A DNA stretch of 64,000 nucleotides, taken from the NCBI RefSeq assembly GCF_000149955.1, contig NC_030986.1:3039185-3103184 (forward strand), written 5' to 3'. Both the position numbers and the translations under genes were made by a program. The stretch is from Fusarium oxysporum f. sp. lycopersici 4287 (taxonomy: Eukaryota; Ascomycota; Sordariomycetes; Hypocreales; Nectriaceae). Numbering within the stretch: the first letter of the stretch is position 1; every line of letters starts with the position of its first letter. The notes under the pieces were generated by a model. That model ran no database searches, was not told the origin of the DNA, and saw nothing but the letters and a program-made list of their open reading frames with translations. Below are positions 20,937 to 32,397 of the stretch, piece after piece.

Positions 20937-23928
20937 CTAATGATAGTTGCCTCCCCAGCCGCCGCGCTGCTGTTGTTGCTGCTGCTGCTGGTTGCCACTG
21001 TAGTAGCCGCTGGCGCTGAAACCCTGTCCGTATGACCCGTAGGGACTATTTCCGTGCTGGTTGGTACCGGCGTTACCGCCCATGCCATATGCGTTGCTAC
21101 CATGGAGGCCATGGCCTTGGAGATGGCTAGGATAACCACCATACGCGCCAACATTCTGGGGTGGCGGGAGACCGCTCTGAGCAGGCGGGGCGTTGGTAGC
21201 GGAACCAGGTCGAGCTCCGCCCAGAGAGGGAGAAGGGCCAGAAGCGGCCTTGGGCTCGCCAAATGGCTTCAGGTCATCGGCCGCGGCATTGCCGGGCTGG
21301 GCTGGGCTGTTGAACGACTGGCCTTGAGACGGGAAAGCGGAGCCTCCACGATTGAAGGTATCATGGACGCTGTTGAAAGTGCTCCCACCAAGGCCGGGCT
21401 GACTGCCAGCCTGGGTTGTCGCGGCACGACCATAATCACCAAGACCAGAGCCCAGACCACTGTCTCGATGGAGTGAAGACTGAGCAAATCCAGCAGGGGA
21501 TGAGCTGTGATCATAGGGGGCATTGGGGGAGATGCCGTAGGGCTGGCCATACATGCCGCCCTTACCGTATGGGCCGAATCCGCCCTGGCCATATCCAGAG
21601 TAGTATTGATGATAGTACGGGTTGCTGTAGTAGGGGTGGTTGTAGCCGGGATACTGCTGGCCGTGTGACTGAGGCTGAGATCCCTGGCCTGGCTGCTGCT
21701 GTTGCTGCTGCCCAGGCTGTTGAGGTTGCTGTTGCTGGGCCTGTGTAGTAGGGTTGGGAGTGCTGTTCCCGCTGTTCTGAGCATCCACGGCACTTCCGCC
21801 AAATCGGGGTTGGTTGTGCAGACCACTCTGGGGGTATTGGCTAAGGTTATCCACCTGAGATGCCCCATACCCACCGAAAGGTCGCTGCTGAGACGCAGTG
21901 CCATCCTGCTGGCCCTGTCCTCCTTGCTGGCCGAACTGCTGGCCGTAGTAGTTGTAGGGATTTCGATCGGATTGGTTCGCGGTGTAGTAGGAGGAGTAAT
22001 CGCTGGGTGCGGAGCTGAAAGCGCCACCAGGCTGTTGCGCTTGGGAAGTCTGAGCAGCGAAGTTGTCGAAGGGAGGCTGAGTAGAGGGAGTGCTCTGTTG
22101 GTTGAAGGGGTCCAGTGGCTTCTGGGGGGTTCCGACCGTCTCCTGGACACCAGCCTGGCAAATCGAGCGTATTGCTGAGCACTAGCAGGACCTTGGCCAG
22201 GAATCTGAGCCTGCGCCTGCCGCAGCTTGGAGCTGTGAAATGTCAGCGTTTAAACAGCAAACTTGAAAGCAATGGATGGTATACCGGTAGGAGCCGCAAT
22301 AGGGGCAACTGTAGAAGTGGGCTTCTGTGCGAATGAATTCGGGGACAGCCGCTTGAGTAGCAGGAGGAAGCGAGGTCCGAGGATGAGTGATAGGCGAGTC
22401 GGCAGGAGGTTGAGCTCTAGTCTCGGGCTCCTCTCGGTCGCCGTCAATGTCTTCATCGCCATTCAGGCTGAAGGCTCCGAATTGGACAGCAGCTCGGTCA
22501 ACCTCTCGGTTGCCAGGCATACGCACAGCTTCTTCCTGATCGAGGACACGGCGCTGATGGTGATGATGGCTGGGAGTACGGGCGGTTCGCTCGGCTGTAG
22601 CTTTAGCAGCGGTGGCAGCGAATCCGCTGGGAGGGGCGGCATGCTGCTGCTGAGCAGCGGAGATGGGTGTAGCAGTAACACTGGCAGGGTTCTGTCGAGG
22701 GTCCCAAGAGTCAGCGGCTGTGCTTGCTACAGTACCAGTCGGAGGCGGTTTGGATTCGTCAACAACCTGTTCAAGATTTGATTCGGTGAGCTCGTCCTTG
22801 GAGGGGGGGAGAGCCACCTCGGGCTCTACATTAACGTGAGGAACTTCGGTAGGAGTAGCGGTATCGACAACGGGTGTAGTTTCATCAGCTTCATCGACGG
22901 CGGGGGCAGGTACGTTTTCGGACTCGGGCTCGGGCTCGGGCACGACCTCAGCCTCAGGTTCGACAGGTTCGGGGGCAGATTCAGTTTCAGCGTGTTCGGC
23001 AGCTGGCTGAGGAGTAGCAGGAGCTTCTTTTGGCTTGGGCGGGGCCTTGGGAGGAGCGGACTGACGGAGCATGCTTGCCCAGGTCTTCACTGCAGGAGCA
23101 GCAGGCTTGGGTGCCTCTGTTGTCGCAGATGGGGCAGGTTGATCAGCAATGGGCTGGTTCTCCTCTGAGGTATCCTTCTTAGGTTCCTTAGTGCCCCAAG
23201 CAGATGACTCCTCTGTGGGAACAGACAAGGCTGAGCTGTCCTTGGTTCCAGCGCCGTTAGTGGGAACAACAGAGGATCGGCCACGTGTGCTACGGCCTCC
23301 TCGATCTGTAGCTCGGCCTCGGCCACGACCTCCCTCAGATACAGCTCGGCCACCACGAGTGGCTCGGGGTCCAGTAGACGTCGCGTCGTTCGAAGATGCG
23401 GGAGCTTGGTCCTTAACCTTAGCTCGGGAAGCCTTCTTGGGCTTTGAGACCTCGCCCCATTGAGAGATTGTTCCTGGAAGAGAGAATGTGTTAGCAGCAG
23501 AAACAGGCGGCGTGAGGTCACTAGGGTAGTGGGGAGTTGATGCGCAGCTATCTCGAACAGATTATACGTGTATAGCGTGGGCGCGAAGGGTGGACTGAGG
23601 TTGAGGTGGGTAAAGAGCGTAACATACCCTCAGCAATGCGGGTGACAGCTTCGTTCTCGTCGCCGTTTGTTTCCTGAAGAGCAAAAAGGACATCGGCCTC
23701 AGACCAGTCGGGGAACATCTCGCGAATCACCGAAGTCTTGTCGCCATATTGCTTTCGAAGCTCGCCAAAGTCTCCTTCATCTTCGAATGCACCTTGGGAA
23801 TCAGCGGTGCTGTGGTCGGGCTTGTCGCCATTGGTTCGTCGGCCGCCGCGACCGGCGAAACCTCCTCTACCGCCGCGGCCAGAGCCTCTGCCGCGCGAGG
23901 CGGACGTCCGTGAAGTCACTTCGGACAT
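20937..23928 (-). CDS. DEF1: DEF1-type RNA polymerase II degradation factor, reading frame interrupted
   Basis: Def1 directs ubiquitin-dependent removal of stalled RNA polymerase II after DNA damage. Exon 1 (23628..23928) starts with RGG-rich sequence and carries a CUE-like ubiquitin-binding segment at about 64-101 (VIREMFPDWSEADVLFAL). A 154-nt intron follows. Exon 2 (23473 down to 22285) is Pro/Ala/Glu-rich with the conserved block RAAVQFGAFSLNG. A 52-nt intron (22233..22284) follows. Exon 3 (22232 down to 20937) is Gln/Gly/Tyr-rich. In exon 3 the frame reading SKLRQAQAQIPGQG...ARFA ends at about 22157, where the coding frame shifts by one base to QETVGTPQKPLDPF and then runs to the stop at 20937. 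As written, no ordinary splicing yields one open product. The cause may be a sequencing error or a real lesion. Confidence 0.82.
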
Positions 23929-25808
23929 TAGATGGGTTGTGATTGATTATGTGTTGGATGTGTGTGCGTGCGTGTTGTGCGGGAGGAGAGCTATGGAGGC
24001 TCAAACTCAAAGTGTGGAGAGGAAATCAATGGAAGAAAAAAGGAAGCGGCCTGTCAGCTGTCCTCTGCGGGAACAACAGGCAGGTTGAAGGACAGAGTCG
24101 ACCGTGAATCCGTGGTCGACAGTTGAAGGCGTCGATGATGGATGGAGACGAGAGGAAAGAGTTTATTGTGTTTTGGTTGGTGCTAGTCAAAGGGAGAGGA
24201 GGAGGAGACGGGACGAGGTTTTCCCCAGAAGCAAAGCAGAAGAAATGGAGCCTTGGGCTTGCGGTTCACCTTCAGGGCACTCAGCACCCGCTCCGTCAGT
24301 CAGTGGCAGTGGAGGATGTGGAGGTTACGAAGGTTTTGCCTCTAGCGGCTGGTCACCACTATGAGAACGTCCCTTCTTCAGGCCTCTTTTGGCCCCCTTG
24401 ACAGACACGTCTGCGCTATATCTCAGCCCTCTTACAGTGGCTCAATAGGTGTTCCCACGCTGCGTTGAACACCCTAACAAAAGCGTCCAAGGATCTAAAA
24501 CATTCAATTCGTCCAATTGAAAACGTCCAACGTCGACACTTTGCCCTGGCCGGAAGCAGATCGACCTAACTATTGGAGACTGTTTGCCAGGTGGCGTCAG
24601 TACCTTAACGGCATGGCCGTAAGTACAGCTACTTGCTCGACGTATGGCTGTCCTTTGCCGTCTCTGTGTCACTCAGTACCTCGAGAGTCAGAGCCTTGAC
24701 CTTCCCTTGGTCGCTTAGCCCCAAGTTCAGCCAAGGATCTTGGAGTTTGGAGCTCGCCGTGTTCGGGCCCCTGCGAGAAGCCCACACGAGCACGTAGCAA
24801 ATAATCGGACTTGGGCTTGAAATGTTGGAGAAGAACGTCACATTCGCATTTCAGGGATAGGGACTTGCCTATCAGATGCTTCATGCGGAAAATCAAGCAT
24901 AACGACAATACATGTCCCTAGAGGTGCGTTTTCCATCACCGCTCTTTTCTCAGGCGTGCCGAGTCTCAGTGAGACGCAATTGGTGGTTACACGCCAGTCA
25001 GATAATCAAGCGCCATGTCCTCAATACACTGCAAATGGTGGTTTGAGAATGCGGCACCTGAATATTCGGCTGTCAGCACTCACCCGTAAGCTGTGAGGCT
25101 CCTGTCAGGTACCCTTCGAATATCATGTACCGGTACTTTTCCAATGGCCGCATCTAGCGCTCAAAAGGAATGAGCTAGATCATCATCGAAGTCTCGATAC
25201 ACCAGACAAAGACCAATTTTCAGGCCAGGGGCTCCTGCAACACAAGCACGCTTAGCGTAGTCAGGCTGTGTCCACTCAAGCTCCCTCCACTCCTTGCTTT
25301 GCATGTCCATCCGCAATTCATACTCACGTTTTTGTGTTCATACTACGTATTATGTATTTCGCCCTCTATCGGAGGTAAAGAGTACCAGTAGCTTTCTGTA
25401 AAAGACCACTCAAACCCAGAGATTAACGGAGATCGGTACTGCAAAGGTATTATGAGAAAGGTATAGCATGACGAGTAAGAGATGAGCAGGGATGTTTGTT
25501 ATGGTGCCTCTTGAAAGCCAAAGGAGCAGTGGTGGCTTTCCCCATGTTTAGGATTGAGCCACCCAAGGCTGGAAGCCCCCTTGCATCACATGATGCGTCT
25601 CAGCGGCCCGCTTTGTGGCGTAACTCGTTCGACGATGGCATCATGCTAGATTCAACTTCAGAACGCATGACCGAAACCCATCAACACCAACCCCACTTCA
25701 CACTGCCTTCCCGACGACTCGTTGCATCCCTACATCCCTCTGGCGTTCTCGAGGGTAGGGTTTGCCAGTAATACAACCGCCTACCAGACTCACTCTCTCT
25801 AGCCCGCC
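23929..25808. other. Divergent intergenic region upstream of DEF1 and the 402-residue protein
   Basis: About 1.9 kb. Purine-rich leader-like sequence lies at 23930-24250 on the DEF1 side. Short frames elsewhere (for example 24442-24908 and 25496-25771) lack motifs. No RNA gene recognised. Confidence 0.4.
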
Positions 25809-27017
25809 ATGTTCACAACAAAGTCGGTTCAGTCACTCAAGAATCTGTTCGCATCCTATCACGAACCCCTACCCTTGTCGAAACAGCAATCTCAAAAGCT
25901 TCTTGACGGTCTCAAGACTTCCTTTCGAAAACAGCTCGATCGCGAATATGGAGAGAGCCCCAATAGTCTATCACCGGCTGCCGCGAAACCCGTAGATGTT
26001 GATCCTGCCCGACTATCTGCTACAAACCGCCATTTGAAAGATATCCTGTCGAACCCGCTGTTCAGCTACAACAAAGATGTCACATCGACGTTCCCTTCAA
26101 GCCTAGCATCCCCTTCTTTGGTTGCACCAACGCGTGATCCTATAGAGGTTTTCGACCATGCTGTAGCTCGAGGATTGATGACACCCAAGGCCGCCATCGG
26201 TGTGATGGTCGCCAAAGCAAAGCAACTGCAAGCGAATGAGCCAGGCCTTGGGAGTCTCGCTACATCGGGTATGTCAGGGCGTATCATAAGATGGCTACGA
26301 GCTTGTGGTGCTGAGCAGGATCTACGATTTATGGACAATTATACTTTTATCAGAGCGTTGTCTCCGTTCCTGGTGGCAGAAGGCATGGAGGAGATTGCTT
26401 GGGAATGGCTTGCGCGGACAATCAACAACACCTCAGGAGACCTGTCAAATGAAAAGCGTCTCAGGAGAGCATCCAACTTACTCGGAGAACTCGTCAAGAC
26501 AAAGTGTCAGCCTCAATATGGCAACCTTGATTCAGGCATCTCTACCATGTTGCAAGCACAGCAACTTTTCCGGACCAGCCCGCTACTATCGGATCTTCTA
26601 GTCTCGTCATGGAGGTCAGTTTCATGGCTCTCGACCGTCGAGTCCTACAGTCGACCAGCTCCATCTGAAGAACTCTTTGATGCTCATATTGCCACGGCCG
26701 ATCGTCTGCCACAACCTTTTCTTCTGGAACGTGCTCATTTGCACCTTTACCACCCCACACATCCCGATCACCTTCCTGCTCTGAACTTCTTCAAAGACAA
26801 GCAAAGACTACGAAAGCTAGTTAATACTGTTGAGCCCAAGAAGTCGAAGCCAGATAAGCTAAGCACCGTATCATGGCTCGCCTTCTTAGGCCACGACACA
26901 GTCAACCACTTGACCCAATCTGGAAGAACTCAAGAAGCGCAGGGAGTTACGGAGCTATTGCAGGCAGAAGTGGCTAGCCTTTTCAACCACAAATCCGAAC
27001 CCGCACTCGGGTCGTGA
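25809..27017 (+). CDS. Conserved-looking hypothetical protein, possibly mitochondrial
   Basis: This is a single uninterrupted exon of 402 residues with balanced composition, so it is very probably a real gene. The N-terminus (MFTTKSVQSLKNLF) is basic and amphipathic and could act as a mitochondrial presequence. It is followed by a helical, charged stretch ending FRKQLDREYG at about 48. The central part (residues 100-260) is mostly alpha-helical by pattern, with ARGLMTPKAAIGVMVAKAKQL and WLRACGAEQDLRF resembling helical-repeat proteins. The C-terminus is hydrophilic. I cannot assign a domain or activity. It converges on the Ofd1-like gene 290 bp away. Helical-repeat organelle RNA-binding proteins are one possibility, unproven. 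Confidence 0.8.
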   Translation: MFTTKSVQSLKNLFASYHEPLPLSKQQSQKLLDGLKTSFRKQLDREYGESPNSLSPAAAKPVDVDPARLSATNRHLKDILSNPLFSYNKDVTSTFPSSLASPSLVAPTRDPIEVFDHAVARGLMTPKAAIGVMVAKAKQLQANEPGLGSLATSGMSGRIIRWLRACGAEQDLRFMDNYTFIRALSPFLVAEGMEEIAWEWLARTINNTSGDLSNEKRLRRASNLLGELVKTKCQPQYGNLDSGISTMLQAQQLFRTSPLLSDLLVSSWRSVSWLSTVESYSRPAPSEELFDAHIATADRLPQPFLLERAHLHLYHPTHPDHLPALNFFKDKQRLRKLVNTVEPKKSKPDKLSTVSWLAFLGHDTVNHLTQSGRTQEAQGVTELLQAEVASLFNHKSEPALGS

Positions 27018-27307
27018 GGAGTGAAAGAGTAAAGGCAAGTATGGATCAGGTTTTTGGGACATTCAATATTTATCATGCACATATAACGGAATCACAGCGG
27101 TACATAGGGAGTTGGTTATAATGATACCACGATGGAGTTTCATACAGACTATCACGCGAAAGCGTGTCAATTTGCATCAATAAGGCTATTTAAAAAAAAA
27201 AAAAAAATTCATTATCAAACAGACTTTCAATCATTGCCATGCTTTTTTGTCCTGGTATCTATTGTTGCAATAAAATGCAAGTATCAATCTCTATTCTCAT
27301 ATCGCTC

Positions 27308-29292
27308 TTATTCAGAGTCACTCTCAGCTGCATCAGGTGAAAAGCCTTGGAACTCCTCCTCCTCCTCGTCATCATCATCTGGCGCAGCTCCTTCGCCAGC
27401 GTCTTCATCATCGTCCTCCTCCTCGATCTCAAAGGCACCAGAGATATCCCATCGGTCACCCTTGGCGCTCTTGCTGACGTATTTGACGAACTTAAGAGCG
27501 CCGCTATCGCGCATAACAATAGTCATCTTATTCCATGACGCAGCTTGGAAGAAGAGAATGTTGTCGTCGTCATCGCCTGTCTTATATACAGCTGCATCTT
27601 CATCGGCATCATCATCACCAGACATGAAGATTTCTTGGCCGCCGACTTCAGGTGTTTCCTCCTCCACCTTCTTCTGTTTCTCGACAGCCTTGGCTTTGCC
27701 TTTGCCTTTACTCTTTACATCCTCGCCGTTCTGATTTTCAGCTTCTTCCTCGGGGTCCTCTTCCTCATCATCGCCCCAGCCAGATGTAGGTGTGAATCCG
27801 AGGTTAATCTCTACGCGCGCCTTGCCCTCGTGGCCAGTGGCGAGAGTGTAGTCGAGACCGCGGCGGAAACGACGCGCGAGGAGATCGGCACTTTCGATGG
27901 TGGTTTTGGTGGCCATCTGGAGCCATTGGCGGAACTGGCGGCTGGGCAGAAAGATGTCGAGAAGTTCAGTGATGGGAGATTCCTCCTGTGAGGTGCGAAG
28001 CTGATCAGGTCCGCTGGGTTGTTGGTAGAGATATCGCGCCTTGTGTGGAGGCTTGGCTACACGCCATGAAGTCGTCTTTTCTATCGTAGCAGTATCTTCT
28101 TGTGCGGGTTTCTTCTCCTCAGCCTCAACGTAGTCCCTGAGGCGCTGGGCAAACTTCTTGCCCAAAATATCTGGCAAAGTGATTTCAAACATCTCGTTGA
28201 AGGTTTCGGAGATCTCTTCCAAGGCATCAGGAACCAGGTATGCAGGCGAGATGTACTTGAGCAGAAACTCAAGATCAGCTTCGTCGAAGCCCTCCTGGCT
28301 GGCCTTGTCAACTTTCATAACCCGAGGCTGAGGCATATCGTACTGAGCAGGATTGCCCTGAAGTTGCATTAAGCCGCTGTTCTTGGCGTTTCTCTCCTCT
28401 TCTCCCTTGATGTAGCCCTCCTCTCCAATCTGGGGAATATGGAACCATCCACTGATAGCCATGCGAATGCGACCACCGTCCCTCTCTAGCTGCTCCTTGG
28501 TTTCGGCGCGATAGACCTCCTCGACGTCGTGGAAACTCTCTCCAGGCTGGACAGCGAAGAAGCTCAGCTGGTTCCACGCAGGTGGAATGACCTTTGTAAC
28601 GTCAGGAAGCGGTGTCTTTGCGATCTCGCCCTCCTTGTCCTTGAGCTCCTGTACGGGGAACAGACGGAGCGCGCCACCCCATTCGGGCTTCCAGGGCGTG
28701 TCGGGGTCAACGAGGTAGAGGATATAGCTAACGCGCCGGCTACCAATGACGTCGTCATGGCAAAGGAGGTAGCAGCCAGGAGTATAGATGTTGATAGCCA
28801 TGTCAGTCTTGCGACCGCTCAACGGACCGCAATTGGTAATGTGAGAGACATAGTTGCGGAAGGCTTCGGAGTATATAGCATCGCGCAGCTTGAGCAGCGA
28901 AGGCAGCTTAGCTAGAGACTCGTCGTCTAGACCGTCGAGGTTGGCCAGGTCGCCTGACTGGTGGATCTTGTAGATATCGGTCTCCTTGGGGGTGAACTCG
29001 ACGTTGGCCTTGATCTCGCTGCGAACCGATCGAAGAAGGGAATCGTCAACAAGGCCGTTGATGACGGCATGCTTGTAAGGTTCTGACTGAGCATATTGAT
29101 CCGTATACGAATTGAGGACCTTCTTGTCGAAAAGACCAGCACGAAACCGCTTCTGAGCTTCCTCTGCGCTCAAGGCTGAAAAAGTCTGGTGAGTGGAAGG
29201 TCGCGAAAGAACGATTGGCAGTGCTTACAAGGCTTGGACTTTTTCTTGTCGGTCTTGGAGGTTCCAACAGCTGCTTCCGCTTTTCTCTTCAT
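27308..29292 (-). CDS. Prolyl 3,4-dihydroxylase of the Tpa1/Ofd1 (OGFOD1) family
   Basis: This Fe(II)/2-oxoglutarate dioxygenase hydroxylates a proline of ribosomal protein uS12 (Rps23), tuning termination fidelity; in fission yeast Ofd1 also regulates sterol signalling under low oxygen. Exon 1 is 29229..29292 (MKRKAEAAVG, a basic, nuclear-signal-like start). A 53-nt intron follows, then exon 2 (27308..29175), for 643 residues. The metal ligands are visible: His161-x-Asp163 in CYLLCHDDV and distal His237 in PGESFHDVEEV, with the 2-oxoglutarate-binding Arg in RIRMAISGWFH just after. The C-terminal half is the second, non-catalytic double-stranded beta-helix domain and ends in a long acidic tail with a Lys-rich stretch inside. 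Size and order match the family. Confidence 0.93.
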
Positions 29293-30257
29293 AATGGCCA
29301 GCGCAATTGGTTTGATTTCCAGAAGCTGTGCGAAGTGGGAGGGCTTTTGTTGTAGATAAATTGAGGACGTAAGGTAGGTAGCGAAAGTTGTGCGAAGTCG
29401 CAGCGCAAAGAATGGGCTGACGTCGCCAATCTTTAAAATTTTGGCTCCGAAAATCGACCCATGCCAGGAAGCGTATGAGCCGCTATGTACGTTCGATACT
29501 GCAGGGCCGAGATTTAGAGCAACAGACCACAGAGTTTATTTAATGTCAATCGTATATACTTCAGGTAGTCTGAGTATTTCAGTTTCTTTCAGTCGAATCT
29601 AAAATTATCTTTCATATTTCAATTGTAGTTAATCCTGCCGTTTATTGACCAGCTCTTCCTCATGAACCAGCCATGGGCGCTAAGGAGAGCAGCCATGATG
29701 ATGGGCCGATGGTGGACCTTATCTGATTACTGGCTGGAGCCAGCATGATGCATAAAGGTTATGCAGGGCTATGCATGTACACGCCGGTTCAGCCCTCATC
29801 GAGTAAGAATTTCTGAGGATGTTCAGCATGGGATACTATTTCGCGACCCAAGACATTAGCAAGGGTCGTATTAATCAATGTCTGAACACCTCATACGCCG
29901 TGGGTTGCAGCATCACCTTGCCCGAGAATCCCATGAGACATCCATTATACCTTCTACAAAATCAGAGTATGCGAGGAGACTCGAGGGGCATGTGGCAAGA
30001 TAACAGATTCTTAACTTGTGGCGCTCTCAAACTATACTTGACGTCTCTGAATGGTCTTGGGAGTTCCACATAATCACCATCATGGCCAGTCAAAGTAAAG
30101 AAGGGCGGAGAAAAGCACTGAAGCAAGTCAGAAACTCAACAATAAAGGGAATTTATTCTAGAAGCTCCCTCGACTTTTACATGTTCTTTCATCTCTCGTC
30201 ATATCATCACTAAACTCCTGTCTATACCCATGTCCACATGCATAGTACATCTCAGAC
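29293..30257. other. Intergenic region, no supportable gene
   Basis: 965 bp between the Ofd1-like start and the epimerase stop, both on the minus strand. Frames at 29390-29602 and 29819-30073 carry no recognisable content. The Ofd1-like promoter and the epimerase terminator must be here. Confidence 0.4.
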
Positions 30258-31166
30258 TTACTTTGCACTTCGGGCGTCAACGGCCTGTCGCAACTGGGCG
30301 ATAACCTCGGAGGGGTCCTTGGCCCCAAAGACAGCACTGCCTGCAACAATAACGTTGGCACCAGCGTCGGCAGCCTCGTCGATTGTCTTGGGTCCAAGGC
30401 CACCGTCGACTTCGATGTTGAGCTCGGGATACTTTTCTCGGAGGGCCTGGACCTTGGGTAATTCTGATGCCATGAACTTTTGGCCGCCAAAGCCAGGGTA
30501 TACGGTCATGACGAGGACCATCTGTAGCTATATGTCAACTTGGCATTCTTTATGGATACACCAGTGAGACTTACATCAGGTCTCTCCTTCTCATCGCTGT
30601 TCTCCAGAATCTCCCACAACACATCGACAGAAGTGTCAGGCTTAATAGCAATACCAGCCAACAATCCCTGATCGTGAATATATCGGATAAGAGCCTTGGG
30701 GTTAGTCTTCTCGTCGGTCTGTTGCTCTGGGCTCTCGGCGGCACTGGAGAAGGCGGCCTCATAGTGGAAGCAGTAGAGGTTGCAGCCAGCTTTCTTGAAC
30801 TCCTTGACCCATTTCTTGGGCTGGCATCCCGGTGTAAGCTAGACGTTGTGTATTCGCATTCGGAAAGATATTCCTACCTCTGCAATCATCATATGACAAT
30901 CAAAGGTGCCCCGGCCATGGGCCTCTGTGGGCTGATCGACGTGTCCTCGGATGGATGCGACGACAGGAGGACCGAACGTAATGTTGGGAACAAAGTGGCC
31001 ATCCCTACGATGTCAGTATAGTTCCCTTGGCTTTACTACTCGAGACCTACATGATATCGACATGAAGCCAGTCTGCGCCTTGCTCCATAGTACGGGCACA
31101 GTCATGGCCAAGCTGAGCAAAGTCAGCTGACAGAATGGAGGGAGCAATGATGGTCTTGGGGGCCAT
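30258..31166 (-). CDS. RPE1: Ribulose-phosphate 3-epimerase
   Basis: The enzyme interconverts D-ribulose 5-phosphate and D-xylulose 5-phosphate in the pentose phosphate pathway. There are four exons on the minus strand: 31051..31166, 30878..31004, 30575..30820 and 30258..30521. Introns are 46, 57 and 53 nt, and all joins were checked for phase. The product is 250 residues, slightly above the usual 220-240. Family marks in order: APSILSADF at 8-16, HVDIMDGHFVPN at about 34-45 with the metal-binding His and Asp, [12 protein letters not shown] at about 168, and VDGGLGP near 200 with the second catalytic Asp. An inserted stretch rich in Ala, Ser and Glu (about 100-115) is typical of fungal forms. 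The first intron splits codon 39. Confidence 0.96.
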
Positions 31167-31833
31167 TGTTGGGAGTATACACGATCAAAGGAGGACCGTT
31201 CAAGAGTCACGTATGATGGTGGAGAGAGAATTGGTCTATCTTTTGGAACTCGTCGATGGTGGGGTTATTTCCAATACCCATCTCGCCCAGTGACGTACGG
31301 TTTTGGTGGGGTCATGCCAATGGAAGTTGATGCCCTTGAGGCTTGTGGGGGGCCAGGGGCCTTCAAAGGTCATTGGAGGTTGTCAACAGAACCCGTTCAG
31401 ATTGGCATGTTGGTTGCCTGTCATGGGTTTTATGTAGAGCTGTTGGTCTGTTCGCTGTTAAGAGGTGCATCAAACAACCAGTATGCAATTGATCTCCAAT
31501 TGTGGTGCTGGTGTAAGCGCTTTGTGTTGACTCATGGAACGACGAAGATGTTACGCCTAACATGGAACCAGGATAGAAGGATGTTTCGGGTCAAGCATGG
31601 GCAGTATGGAATGTGTCTTAAGCAAGACCGAATTTCAATTGATATAAATTTATAAACCATCACCAACAATAGTAGTCTTGTGGCGACCACATAGCAGTGT
31701 ATGGCTTCAAACTCCATAAATTTGCATGCATAGAACAGAAAATCCCAATTTCTTTACTTATTCCCAATTATATCCCTCCTCTTGATGATGATGAAACAAC
31801 TTGAAACGAAGTACATAGTATAACTATTGTCCC
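31167..31833. other. Intergenic region, no supportable gene
   Basis: Upstream region of the epimerase and 3' flank of the CFEM gene. A frame at 31290-31655 is open for 121 codons but carries no motif and overlaps antisense frames of similar size; I treat it as chance. Confidence 0.4.
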
Positions 31834-32397
31834 TTACAGGGCAAAGAGCATAGCCATGACAACACCCAAGACACCAGCGGCGCCCTCACGCGCAGCAGCA
31901 TTGCCGCTATCGCCACCAGCGCTGCCAGTCGCCGGCGAGGTCTGGCTGCTACCAGCACTGGAAGTGGGAGTGGTAGCACCAGTTGCGCTGCCCGAGGCGG
32001 CGTTCTTGTCGCATGTAACCTGGTCGGGAAGGTCGGTCACTCCGGCGGTCGAGCAGATCTGCTTGGCGTACTTGACGGCGGTATCCCTACCGGCGGCATC
32101 GCACTTGTCCTCGAGACAACATGCGATGCCAGAGAGGAAGTTCTTGTTGCTGCAGATGCACTTGACGTCGAGCTGTCCGCATCCCGCGACGCCGCCACCG
32201 GTGGTGTACTGGTCAACACATGGTTGCTACATAGACAGGAGAGATTAGCATCGTCGAATTGCGAGCGGTAACGAATCAAGTCGGAATAATCAGCCGATGA
32301 GGGAGGCTCTGCGACGTACAGCGCATTTTGGTAACTTCTCCTGTTGAGCGGCAACAAGGCCAGCCAGGAGGACGGATGTGAATACAGAGAGCTTCAT
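31834..32397 (-). CDS. CFEM-domain GPI-anchored surface protein
   Basis: CFEM proteins are fungal cell-surface or secreted proteins, some of which bind haem-iron or act in host interaction. There are two exons, 32320..32397 and 31834..32226, with a 93-nt intron. The product is 156 residues. Residues 1-17 ([17 protein letters not shown]) are a clear signal peptide. The CFEM cysteine pattern follows: KC, PC, GC, then the conserved Asp in LDVKCIC, then ACC, KC, IC and TC, covering residues 24-97. Next comes a Ser/Thr/Gly-rich stalk, then a short hydrophobic tail ([12 protein letters not shown]) after small residues, the mark of a GPI-attachment signal. The haem role of this member is not known. 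Confidence 0.9.

Noticed and set aside
21269..22150. 293-codon minus-strand frame overlapping DEF1 exon 3
   Set aside because: It is the wrong phase of the DEF1 exon after the apparent frameshift; its Ser/Thr/Arg/Pro-rich text is a frame-shifted image of the Gln/Gly/Tyr-rich protein.
27132..27991. Plus-strand frames of 200 and 148 codons rich in Ser or Leu
   Set aside because: Complement of the acidic GAG/GAT-rich tail of the Ofd1-like gene.
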